Shown here piece by piece: positions 8,893 to 17,050 of a DNA stretch of 64,000 bases. The notes below the pieces were generated by a model. That model was not told the origin of the DNA and ran no database searches. It was given only the letters and a program-made list of their open reading frames with translations. Position numbers and translations under genes: made by a program. How positions within the stretch are numbered: the first letter of the stretch is position 1; every line of letters starts with the position of its first letter. Origin of the DNA: Bacillota bacterium (GTDB lineage Bacteria > Bacillota > Clostridia > Lachnospirales > Cellulosilyticaceae); assembly GCA_023410675.1 (NCBI GenBank), contig JAEYPM010000110.1, positions 1 through 64,000 of the forward strand. The letters run 5' to 3'.

Positions 8893-9815
8893 CTATTATT
8901 CCTCCTTATTTTGGATGTAACTTTTAAAAGAAGAAAAGCAATAAAATCAGCTATTATTGTTACACATCTATGAATAACCACTGAAATTAAAATAATATCC
9001 CGTTGAATTAAACTACTTAATAATAACGTTAATATTGCCTCTCTTACACCTATTCCCCCTGGTACTCCAGGTAGTAAAAATCCAACAAGCCATGCTATTA
9101 TGTAAACAATAAACAGCATTACTATCTGGTTATAATTGATGTTACTATTATCAATACTTAGCAAAACAATAGCATAAGTTATCGATGCAAGTCCGAATAT
9201 CCCTATCTCTTTTATAAATATTTTAGCTAAAAATCCATAATCTATTTTTTTAATGATGTTGACGATCCGTTTTCTATATAGGGTAATGAGTACTATAGCA
9301 GCAATACTTATAACGATTATTCCTATCTGAAATAAGCCAAGCATATTTCTATATTTATCAATAATAAAGAATAGAGTAGTATAAATATACTTATTTCCAA
9401 ATACTAATACGTATAGAAAACTAACTGTCACTATTAATAAAAGTTCTGAAAATGTTGCTATTACAATCTTTTTTTGTTCTATTTTATATTTTATACCTAT
9501 CATATTACGCCCAACAAAGTGCATGATATTTCCTGGTAAGTATTTTCCGATATTTGAGGTTATATAGACATCTCTTAGCTCATTAACATCAATATTTTTT
9601 TTGCAAATCTTATTTAAAATTTCTCCATAAATATGTGCGTTAAAAAATATTGATCCTACTAATATTATCAAGCTTACAACTATTCCTGCTATAACCTTCC
9701 AGTCACCTATATATTTTCCCCATTCAATTTGTTGTTTATATATAGCATTGATCAGATAGCCAATACAAACGATTAGTATAATATTTCCTAATATATTTAT
9801 TATTTTTCTTTTCAT
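8889..9815 (-). CDS. Lysylphosphatidylglycerol-synthase-TM / YbhN-like membrane protein
   Basis: Integral membrane protein of 308 aa with about eight hydrophobic helices. The pattern LPGVPGGIGVREAILT near residue 250 is the hallmark of the UPF0104 / LPG-synthase transmembrane family. In glycan loci such stand-alone proteins are proposed to help lipid-linked sugar movement or polyprenyl-sugar use; the exact role is not established. It overlaps ugd by four bases and follows a GT2 gene by two bases, so it is firmly inside the operon. The polyprenyl-type GT2 and GT-C enzymes upstream would need a flippase for their lipid-linked sugar, which this protein could be (inference). Confidence 0.75.
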   Translation of the reverse strand: MKRKIINILGNIILIVCIGYLINAIYKQQIEWGKYIGDWKVIAGIVVSLIILVGSIFFNAHIYGEILNKICKKNIDVNELRDVYITSNIGKYLPGNIMHFVGRNMIGIKYKIEQKKIVIATFSELLLIVTVSFLYVLVFGNKYIYTTLFFIIDKYRNMLGLFQIGIIVISIAAIVLITLYRKRIVNIIKKIDYGFLAKIFIKEIGIFGLASITYAIVLLSIDNSNINYNQIVMLFIVYIIAWLVGFLLPGVPGGIGVREAILTLLLSSLIQRDIILISVVIHRCVTIIADFIAFLLLKVTSKIRRNNR

Positions 9816-9817
9816 AA

Positions 9818-10801
9818 CTATATCTCAACCTTAGTTTTTAATGTAGAAAAAAGTTTGCCAGAAAAGACTAGTATTAAAAACTTCTTTGACAAAATAAAAA
9901 AGATCAATAGCGGTAGCAGGAGTTTCGTCAGTAAAGAAGTATTATTAGATTTCATAATACTTATTAAACACTTAATAAATTTTGATATGCCTAACTTTAA
10001 ATACATTGCATAACGCCAATATTGACAATCTAAAAACTTAACCTCCAGTAAAAACTTCTGCACTAATGTCAACCTATTAGATTTCTTGTAGTTTTCAAAA
10101 ACATCTGAAATAAGTCCATCGTCTCCATAGCCCCAATCCTTTTTGCTTTGACTTGGTCTTGAGACAAGAATAGGATAGCGTGTTAAATGATAGGTGTCGC
10201 CTTTAAAGGTATTTACTACTACAAAAAAGATAAATGGATAAAGATTATCAGCATTACATTGAACGTATTCTTCTAGTAATCCTTCTCTTTTAAAAACGAG
10301 ACCACTTAACTGATGTCCTCTCCATGAATTACATAAGCAATTGCTAAATCCTTTCTTGTAGATTTTACTTGGTTTGCCAACATCTCGTTGCCTATCTATT
10401 TTTTCTCCACTTGGCAGTATGTTTTGGTAACTACTAATAATACATGTTATATTAGGATTATTTTCTATCGTATGAATAACTTCTAATAAATAGTCACTGG
10501 AAATATAGTCATCATCACCCAAGTACATCACATAACCTGCATGAGACAGTTCTAATACCTTTAAAACATTATATTTAGCCCCAAAATTTTTTGCATTAAC
10601 GTTTAAATGAATATTAACCTTAGGATTACTTTTCACTATTTCTTGAATGGTATCTAGTGTATAATCATTTGATCCATTATCAGAAATTATTATTTCTACT
10701 TTTTGATATAAATCAAATGTATTAATCATAGCACATAATTCATGTAAATTCTTTCTTAATTCTTTTTCCCTGTTATATGTAGGAATAAGTATTGATAACA
10801 T
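9818..10801 (-). CDS. Family 2 glycosyltransferase
   Basis: 327-aa GT-A enzyme: ILIPTYNREKELRKNL at the N-terminus, ISDNGSNDYTLD, YLGDDDYISSDYLLEVI (the DXD region), and a C-terminal hydrophobic stretch (LLLPLLIFFIL) that may hold it at the membrane. It follows the YerE-like enzyme by about 55 bases, so a role in transferring the CDP-linked branched sugar is an attractive but untested guess. Confidence 0.8.
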   Translation of the reverse strand: MLSILIPTYNREKELRKNLHELCAMINTFDLYQKVEIIISDNGSNDYTLDTIQEIVKSNPKVNIHLNVNAKNFGAKYNVLKVLELSHAGYVMYLGDDDYISSDYLLEVIHTIENNPNITCIISSYQNILPSGEKIDRQRDVGKPSKIYKKGFSNCLCNSWRGHQLSGLVFKREGLLEEYVQCNADNLYPFIFFVVVNTFKGDTYHLTRYPILVSRPSQSKKDWGYGDDGLISDVFENYKKSNRLTLVQKFLLEVKFLDCQYWRYAMYLKLGISKFIKCLISIMKSNNTSLLTKLLLPLLIFFILSKKFLILVFSGKLFSTLKTKVEI

Positions 10802-10856
10802 AATGTAATTCTCCTATATTTTATAATATCTTGTACTTACTTAAAATGTAATCTCC

Positions 10857-12617
10857 TCAATCATCAACGACCATGTTGTTTTGTAGTTCTTCTCTGCTGA
10901 CAATTGGGTCTTGATCTTCTATTGGGCGTCCCATAGATAGCTTAGGTATTACATATGTCATTTTCCCTAACATAATTTCAAAGATATAACAACGATTATC
11001 TTTTAATTTATCTTTAATAGCATATAGTTCATCATAATTTGTTATTTTATGTGAAGCGATTCCATATGCCTCCCCTAATTTCACAAAGTCAGGTGCAGCG
11101 TATCCTTCTATAGTTCCATAATATTTAGACTCAAAATACATCTCTTGAAAATGTCTAATCATGCCTAGTGCTTGATTATTAATAACAAATATTTTAATGG
11201 GTAATTTTTCTCTAGCTATGGTTTGCAATTCTTGTATATTGATTTGCATACCCCCATCTCCTGCAATAGCGATGACAGTAGACTCTGGAGATGCCATATA
11301 AGCACCTATAGCAGATGGCAGTGCAAATCCCATCGCTCCCATTCCTCCGCAATTAAGCAGCCTTTGGTCCTTTTTTAATGCAAAAGATTGAGCAATCCAA
11401 ATTTGATTTTGACCTACATCCCCACAAATAACAGCTTTATCATCAATCATATCACTTAATATTTTCATCATCTTATTGGGGTCAATTTGGTTCATATCTT
11501 GTTGTGTTGGATAAGAAGGATATTGGTTTTTATAACTATTAATTTTTATATACCATGCATCATATCTACCTTGAAACGCTTTATGGTCAGCATAATTATT
11601 GAGTAATTCTATAAATAATTTCAAATCGCTATTTATAGTCATGAAGCTGTTGATGGTTCTATTAAGCTCATTTTTGTCTATATCAACATGTACGATCTTA
11701 GCTTTTCTAGCAAAGCTTTTTGGATCTGTACTTGTTTGTCTTGAAGTAAGCCTTGAGCCTAAAACAAGTACTAAATCGGCATTTGCAATAGTTAAATTGG
11801 CATATCTGTTTCCATATGCTCCAATAAATCCTACAAATTCCTCTTGAGTATGGGGCACACAATCTAATCCCATTAGTGTGCTAACAACTGGAATATGTGT
11901 TTTATTAATAAATTCATTTAGGAGTTTCTCGGATTTTGAATTTCTTATTCCGCCCCCTACAAGAATAACTGGCCTATTACTTTCTTTTAATAAATGGAGA
12001 ACTGTTTTACAATCTTGTTCAAGTTGTTTTGCTTCTTCCATATCTTTGGTCTCTTGATCTTGGTTGCTATCAAAATAACTGGATAATTTTGCTTCATCAA
12101 TCTCAGTACGTTGTATATTCATAGGTATATCTAAAAGAACTGGTCCTGGCCTACCCTTTGTTGCCATATCTACTGCTTTTTCTAGGTTGCTGCGTATCAT
12201 ATAAGGATCTGTTACCATTTCAGCATACTTGGTTATAGGTTTTACTATACTTACAATATCTGTTTCTTGAAAACCAGCTTGTCTTACATCGATGCTTTCT
12301 TTATATTCATAAGTATTAACTTGTCCTGTTATATACATACAGGGTATGGAGTCAAAAAAGGCACTTGCTATCCCTGTAATTAAATTCGTAGCTCCTGGCC
12401 CACTTGTTGCTGTGGCAATCCCAAGATTGCCACTCACTCTAGCATATCCCTCGGCAGCAAAAGCTGCAGCTTGCTCATGATACATCTGCAAAAATTCGAT
12501 GTCCTTTGCTTCTCCAATAGAGTTCACTAGATGCGTAATAGCTCCTCCCTGATACCCAAATATAACATTAATATTTTGTTCTTTTAAGAATGATACAATA
12601 TAATCTGAAACCTTCAT
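10857..12617 (-). CDS. Thiamine-diphosphate enzyme, YerE-like (branched-chain sugar synthesis)
   Basis: 586-aa protein of the acetolactate-synthase superfamily. The catalytic glutamate that activates ThDP is E48 in MYHEQAAAFAAEGYARVSG; the central FAD/nucleotide domain lies at about 200-345; the ThDP/Mg site is GDGGMQIN with the paired NN about 27 residues on. Context separates it from amino-acid synthesis: no ilvN regulatory subunit or other ilv gene is near, and it sits directly downstream of rfbH-rfbF-rfbG. In Yersinia, YerE is an acetolactate-synthase homologue that adds the two-carbon unit of pyruvate to C4 of CDP-3,6-dideoxy-4-ketoglucose (yersiniose pathway). The same role is inferred here. 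Alternative: a misplaced catabolic or biosynthetic acetolactate synthase. Confidence 0.7.
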   Translation of the reverse strand: MKVSDYIVSFLKEQNINVIFGYQGGAITHLVNSIGEAKDIEFLQMYHEQAAAFAAEGYARVSGNLGIATATSGPGATNLITGIASAFFDSIPCMYITGQVNTYEYKESIDVRQAGFQETDIVSIVKPITKYAEMVTDPYMIRSNLEKAVDMATKGRPGPVLLDIPMNIQRTEIDEAKLSSYFDSNQDQETKDMEEAKQLEQDCKTVLHLLKESNRPVILVGGGIRNSKSEKLLNEFINKTHIPVVSTLMGLDCVPHTQEEFVGFIGAYGNRYANLTIANADLVLVLGSRLTSRQTSTDPKSFARKAKIVHVDIDKNELNRTINSFMTINSDLKLFIELLNNYADHKAFQGRYDAWYIKINSYKNQYPSYPTQQDMNQIDPNKMMKILSDMIDDKAVICGDVGQNQIWIAQSFALKKDQRLLNCGGMGAMGFALPSAIGAYMASPESTVIAIAGDGGMQINIQELQTIAREKLPIKIFVINNQALGMIRHFQEMYFESKYYGTIEGYAAPDFVKLGEAYGIASHKITNYDELYAIKDKLKDNRCYIFEIMLGKMTYVIPKLSMGRPIEDQDPIVSREELQNNMVVDD

Positions 12618-12632
12618 CGCAGTTCTCCTAAG

Positions 12633-13718
12633 TTATAAAATATATTTGACCTGATTCATAAAAGCACTAATTTGTTGTACACACAATGTATATACTTCTT
12701 CAGTTTGATAGCTCTTGTACCAATCTACTGTATACCGAATAGCTTCCTCAATGCTTAAAGTTGGTTGCCACTTCAAGTGAAACATCACTTTACTAATATC
12801 TAAATTAAGTAATTTTGCTTCATGAGGAGCTTCTCTATCAGAAACATCTACTACTCGTCCTTTACCATACGCTTTCACTACCAAGTCGGCAATATTGATT
12901 ACTGGTTTGATAGATTCTAAGTGTGGGCCAAAGTTCCATGGTTCACAAAATTTAGCTGGTTCTTCTATCATTCTTTTTCCTAACAATAAATAACCACTTA
13001 AAGGCTCTAAAACATGTTCCCATGGTCTAATAGCTTGGGGACTTCTAATTTCTATATCTTTATTTGCTTCTATAGCTCTTATACAATCTGGTATAATTCT
13101 ATCTTTTGCCCAATCTCCACCACCAATAACATTTCCAGCTCTTACAGATGCTATCGCCTTTCCATGTTTACTATATTCATTTGGATGCATAAAGGATTGT
13201 CTCCAAGAGTTGATGGCTATTTCTGCAGCTCCTTTTGAAGAACTGTATGGATCGTATCCTCCTAATGGATCAGTTTCTTTGTAGCCCCATATCTGTTCTT
13301 TATTTTCATAGCATTTATCAGTAGTAATCATGATTCCTACCTTTGTGCTTTTTGTGTGCCTTATACACTCTAGCACATTAATAGTTCCCATTACATTGAC
13401 TTCATAGGTTTCTACTGGTATATCATAAGATACCCTAACTATTGGTTGTGCTGCTAGGTGAAATACTATTTCTGGCTGATAGGTGTCAAACACTGTTTGA
13501 AGCTTATTTAAATCTCTAATATCTCCTCTTATATCCACAATCTTGTCTGATAACTTAGATAATACAAAGTTATCCTTATCTGTATATGGATCTAAAGCAT
13601 AGCCAATGACTTTTGCTCCTAATTCATTGAGCCATATAGATAGCCACGATCCTTTAAACCCTGTATGGCCTGTTACTAATACTACCTTATCTTTATAAAC
13701 ATTATTAAAGCTATTCAT
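12633..13718 (-). CDS. rfbG: CDP-glucose 4,6-dehydratase
   Basis: Converts CDP-glucose to CDP-4-keto-6-deoxyglucose. Extended short-chain dehydrogenase: VLVTGHTGFKGSWLSIWL near the N-terminus (the GHTGFKGSW form is specific to this dehydratase), ITTDKCYEN, the catalytic YSSSK, and VRAGNVIGGGDWAKDRIIPD. 361 aa with the chosen ATG at 13718, which overlaps the rfbF stop (TAATG) and has GGAAGG ten bases upstream; two in-frame ATGs further upstream are too close to that site. It is co-operonic with rfbF and rfbH. Confidence 0.93.
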   Translation of the reverse strand: MNSFNNVYKDKVVLVTGHTGFKGSWLSIWLNELGAKVIGYALDPYTDKDNFVLSKLSDKIVDIRGDIRDLNKLQTVFDTYQPEIVFHLAAQPIVRVSYDIPVETYEVNVMGTINVLECIRHTKSTKVGIMITTDKCYENKEQIWGYKETDPLGGYDPYSSSKGAAEIAINSWRQSFMHPNEYSKHGKAIASVRAGNVIGGGDWAKDRIIPDCIRAIEANKDIEIRSPQAIRPWEHVLEPLSGYLLLGKRMIEEPAKFCEPWNFGPHLESIKPVINIADLVVKAYGKGRVVDVSDREAPHEAKLLNLDISKVMFHLKWQPTLSIEEAIRYTVDWYKSYQTEEVYTLCVQQISAFMNQVKYIL

Positions 13719-14494
13719 TAGTTCCATACCTTCCAAAAAGCATTATTTTCTGACCAAAGCTTATTAAGATAGTGAAGTTCTCTTTCATTATCCACACATG
13801 CCCATAATCCTTCATGTTTATACACAGCTATTTTCCCTTGTCTTGCTAACTGTTCAAATACGCCATACTCTAAATCACAGTCTTTATCTTCTGTTAAGAA
13901 GGAAAGGAGCTTTTTATTAAATACCATATAGCCACCATTGATTAATCCTTGAGATGTTTGTGCTTTTTCTTCAAAGGAAGTAAGGTAGTCGCCATCTGCT
14001 TGAAGTTCTCCAAATCTTGCTGGTGGATGAACCCCTGAAATAGTAACAGTAGAATTAGCCTTCATATGAAATTGTATCAATTTTTGAATGTTAATATTTG
14101 CAACGCCATCACCATATGTCAATAAATTTAGTTCATCATCTAAATAAGGCTCTATTCTCTTAAGTCGTCCACCTTTTAAGGTATCTATTCCTGTATCAAC
14201 AAGAGTAACTTTCCAATCCCTTTCATCATGATTGGAATGAAATTGTACTGCATCACTTTGAAAATCTATTGTAAAATCATTATTCTTAGTCTCATAATGT
14301 ATAAAATAATCCTTTATAACATTGGCTTTATAACCTAAACATATAATAAATTCCTTTATTCCGTAGTAAGAATATATCTTCATAATATGCCAAAGTATAG
14401 GTTTCCCGCCTATTTCTACCATTGGTTTGGGGATAACATTAGTGATGTCTCCTAGTCTGCTTCCGTAGCCACCTGCTAAAATCACTAGTTTCAT
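13718..14494 (-). CDS. rfbF: Glucose-1-phosphate cytidylyltransferase
   Basis: Makes CDP-glucose from CTP and glucose-1-phosphate, the entry to CDP-3,6-dideoxyhexoses. The nucleotidyltransferase signature LAGGYGSRLGDITNVIPKPM is at residues 5-24, followed by GGKPILWHIMKIYSYYG, LTYGDGVANI (metal aspartate) and GGYMVFNKKLL. 258 aa, the usual length. It overlaps rfbG through TAATG, implying coupled translation, and follows rfbH by 15 bases. Confidence 0.95.
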   Translation of the reverse strand: MKLVILAGGYGSRLGDITNVIPKPMVEIGGKPILWHIMKIYSYYGIKEFIICLGYKANVIKDYFIHYETKNNDFTIDFQSDAVQFHSNHDERDWKVTLVDTGIDTLKGGRLKRIEPYLDDELNLLTYGDGVANINIQKLIQFHMKANSTVTISGVHPPARFGELQADGDYLTSFEEKAQTSQGLINGGYMVFNKKLLSFLTEDKDCDLEYGVFEQLARQGKIAVYKHEGLWACVDNERELHYLNKLWSENNAFWKVWN

Positions 14495-14509
14495 TGTAGC
14501 ATCTCCTTT

Positions 14510-15856
14510 TTACATAAATTGTTTGATGCACTCATGTATTTTTTCTACCATGTAATCTAACATCTCTTTTGTCATTCCAGGATATACGCCAATCCAGAAA
14601 GTTCTGTTCATGATAATATCTGTGTATGCTAAATCTCCAATGACTCTATATCCAGTCTCATTTTCTCTCAGCTCGCTAAAACAAGGATGCTTTATTATAT
14701 TGCCAGCAAATAACATACGTGTTTGAATATTATTTTTCTCTAAATAAGTTACGAGATCATCACGAGTAAATCTAGCATTCTCTGCTATTGTAATTAAGAA
14801 TCCAAACCAACTTGGGTCTGTATTCACTTCAGGCTTAGGTAATATAAGTACATCTTTTAAGTCATCTAATGCATCTCTTAAGTACGTCCAATTTTCTTTT
14901 CTTGCTTTAATAAAGCTACGAAGCTTCTTAAGTTGTGCACAACCAATTGCTGCTTGCATATCTGTTACTTTTAAATTGTACCCAAAATGAGAATATACAT
15001 ATTTGTGATCATATCCTAGAGGTAACTCGCCAAACTGTTTGCTAAACCTATGTTTACATGTATCATCCTTTCCTGAGGCACACCAACAATCTCTGCCCCA
15101 GTCTCTAAATGACTCTACTAAGCGTTTTAATTGTAAATTATTTGTATATACTGCTCCTCCTTCTCCCATAGTCATATGGTGTGGTGGATAAAAGCTTGAA
15201 GTCCCTATATCTCCTATAGTTCCTGTATATTTCCATTCTCCCTTATAAAAATATCGTGAACCTAATGCATCACAATTATCTTCAATTAACCATAAATCAT
15301 ATTTATCACAAAATGCTTTTATCGCTTCCAAATCAAATGGATTGCCCAGTGTATGGGCTATCATAACTGCTTTTGTTTTATCACTTCTAGCACTTTCTAA
15401 CTGCTCAATATTAATATTATATTCAGGAATAGTAACATCAACAAAAACTGGCACAGCCCCGTATTGTATTATGGGTGCTATAGTCGTTGGAAAACCAGCG
15501 GCTACTGTAATGACTTCATCTCCTCTTCTTATACGTTTATCTCCTAATTTATAAGAAGTAAGTGCCATAAATGCTAATAGATTAGCTGATGAACCAGAAT
15601 TAGTTAATGAACAATACTTTACGCCAAGGAACTCAGCAAATTCACTTTCAAACCTTTGTGCATATCTTCCTGTAGTTAGCCAAAAATCTAAAGAAGCATC
15701 TACTAAGTACTGCAGTTCTTCTGCATCATACATTCTACCTGCATAGGTGATTTTATCTCCTTTTGTATATGGCAAACCACATTCTGCAGTCACATCATGA
15801 TATTCTTTAACCATATCTACAATTTTATTTCTTAATTCTTTTTGTTTGTCGCTCAT
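14510..15856 (-). CDS. rfbH: CDP-4-keto-6-deoxyglucose 3-dehydrase (E1, RfbH type)
   Basis: Removes the C3 hydroxyl of CDP-4-keto-6-deoxyglucose using pyridoxamine phosphate and a [2Fe-2S] cluster. The DegT/aminotransferase fold is plain, but the Schiff-base lysine is replaced by histidine (H226 in SFYPPHHMTMGEGG), the hallmark of the E1 dehydrase. Candidate cluster ligands are C195 (EDNCDALG), C257, C259 and C267 (CWCASGKDDTC), close to the known C-X57-C-X-C-X7-C pattern. 448 aa. The partner NADH reductase E3 (RfbI/AscD) is not in this window, so electrons must come from elsewhere. Confidence 0.93.
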   Translation of the reverse strand: MSDKQKELRNKIVDMVKEYHDVTAECGLPYTKGDKITYAGRMYDAEELQYLVDASLDFWLTTGRYAQRFESEFAEFLGVKYCSLTNSGSSANLLAFMALTSYKLGDKRIRRGDEVITVAAGFPTTIAPIIQYGAVPVFVDVTIPEYNINIEQLESARSDKTKAVMIAHTLGNPFDLEAIKAFCDKYDLWLIEDNCDALGSRYFYKGEWKYTGTIGDIGTSSFYPPHHMTMGEGGAVYTNNLQLKRLVESFRDWGRDCWCASGKDDTCKHRFSKQFGELPLGYDHKYVYSHFGYNLKVTDMQAAIGCAQLKKLRSFIKARKENWTYLRDALDDLKDVLILPKPEVNTDPSWFGFLITIAENARFTRDDLVTYLEKNNIQTRMLFAGNIIKHPCFSELRENETGYRVIGDLAYTDIIMNRTFWIGVYPGMTKEMLDYMVEKIHECIKQFM

Positions 15857-15937
15857 AGCTTCTCTCTTTCTATTAGATAATATTAAATAAGATCTCCTAT
15901 TTTGTAGCTTATACTATCTCATTGTCTTTATTTTCTT

Positions 15938-16984
15938 CTATGATTTCTTTTGCTTATCCTTTTCTTTGATATTAACATTATCATTATGTTCATTGGTTTT
16001 TATATTTAAGGTGCTCTCACACTGGCTCATTTTCTCTTTAGCTAAATATTCATACTCTATTTTTTTCACTCTATATAATAATTCATCATTGATTTTCCTA
16101 TTTGCTGCTATAGCATCTGCAATCAAAGCAAAGAATATGGCTTGCACGCCTATTGTAATAGTAATAGAACTAAGAATTAAAGACTGTGTATGCCCTGAAC
16201 CATCTCCACTAAAGAAGAAAAACAAATATCTTATACCAATACCAAGACCAAGCATTATAAAAAGTAGCCCAGTAGTTAAAAATATACTTAATGGTTTTAC
16301 CATGGAATAAGTACGTATAATAGTAACTGCAGACCTTTTTATATAACTATACATACTCTTGAATAACCTAGATTCTCTTAGCTTGTCATTTGTACCAATT
16401 TTAACATTTTCAATGCCTAACTTTTTATGTCCTGCATCTATGATTGTCTCTAAAGTATATGTATACTCAGATACTACATTAATCTTCATTGCAGCATCCC
16501 TACTATATGCTCTAAAGCCACTTGTTGTATCAGAAACTTCTGTATGAGAAGCTTGTCTCACTACAAAGCTACCTAACTTCTGTAGTTTTTTCTTTAAAGT
16601 TGAAAAATGTCCTATAGAATCTGTGTCTCTATCTCCTACTACAATTTCTGCCTTACCATCTAATATAGGTCTAACTAGCTTTTCTACATCATAGCCACTA
16701 TACTGATTGTCTCCATCTGTATTAACAATAATATCAGCACCTAGCTTAAGACAAGCATCAATCCCTGCCATAAACCCTCTAGCTAAGCCTCTGTTGTTTG
16801 GGAAACTAACTATATGGTGTATTCCTAAACTTCTTGCAACTTGTACTGTATTGTCTTTACTTCCATCATTGATGATTAGGTACTCTATAGTATCTATGCC
16901 CTCTATACTTTTAGGCAGCTGTGAAAATGTAATGGGTAAGGTCTCTTCCTCATTATAACATGGTATTTGAATAATTAGTTTCAT
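15938..16984 (-). CDS. Family 2 glycosyltransferase, polyprenyl-phosphate sugar synthase-like
   Basis: 348 aa. The N-terminal GT-A domain resembles dolichol-phosphate mannose synthase: IIQIPCYNEEETLPITF, INDGSKDNT, NTDGDNQYSGYD (metal site), GDRDTDSIGHF, TSGFRAYSRDAAM. Two C-terminal membrane helices follow at about 230-300 and then a charged tail. Such enzymes charge undecaprenyl phosphate with a single sugar for use outside the cell. It lies immediately after the GT-C gene (17051-18976), and the two probably work as a donor-making and donor-using pair (inference). Confidence 0.85.
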   Translation of the reverse strand: MKLIIQIPCYNEEETLPITFSQLPKSIEGIDTIEYLIINDGSKDNTVQVARSLGIHHIVSFPNNRGLARGFMAGIDACLKLGADIIVNTDGDNQYSGYDVEKLVRPILDGKAEIVVGDRDTDSIGHFSTLKKKLQKLGSFVVRQASHTEVSDTTSGFRAYSRDAAMKINVVSEYTYTLETIIDAGHKKLGIENVKIGTNDKLRESRLFKSMYSYIKRSAVTIIRTYSMVKPLSIFLTTGLLFIMLGLGIGIRYLFFFFSGDGSGHTQSLILSSITITIGVQAIFFALIADAIAANRKINDELLYRVKKIEYEYLAKEKMSQCESTLNIKTNEHNDNVNIKEKDKQKKS

Positions 16985-17050
16985 TATAGCTTTCTCCCTC
17001 TTATGATAACATGATATGTTCTACCAAAATTGTCTTTTTCCTTGCTATGG

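Noticed and set aside
8889..9815. MprF lysyl-phosphatidylglycerol synthase
   Set aside because: Only the membrane (flippase-like) part is present; the cytosolic aminoacyl-transferase domain is missing.
10857..12617. Acetolactate synthase for branched-chain amino acids (ilvB)
   Set aside because: No ilvN, ilvC, ilvD or leu genes nearby; it lies within the CDP-sugar genes of a glycan operon. The YerE-like role fits the context better, though only a tree or assay can settle it.
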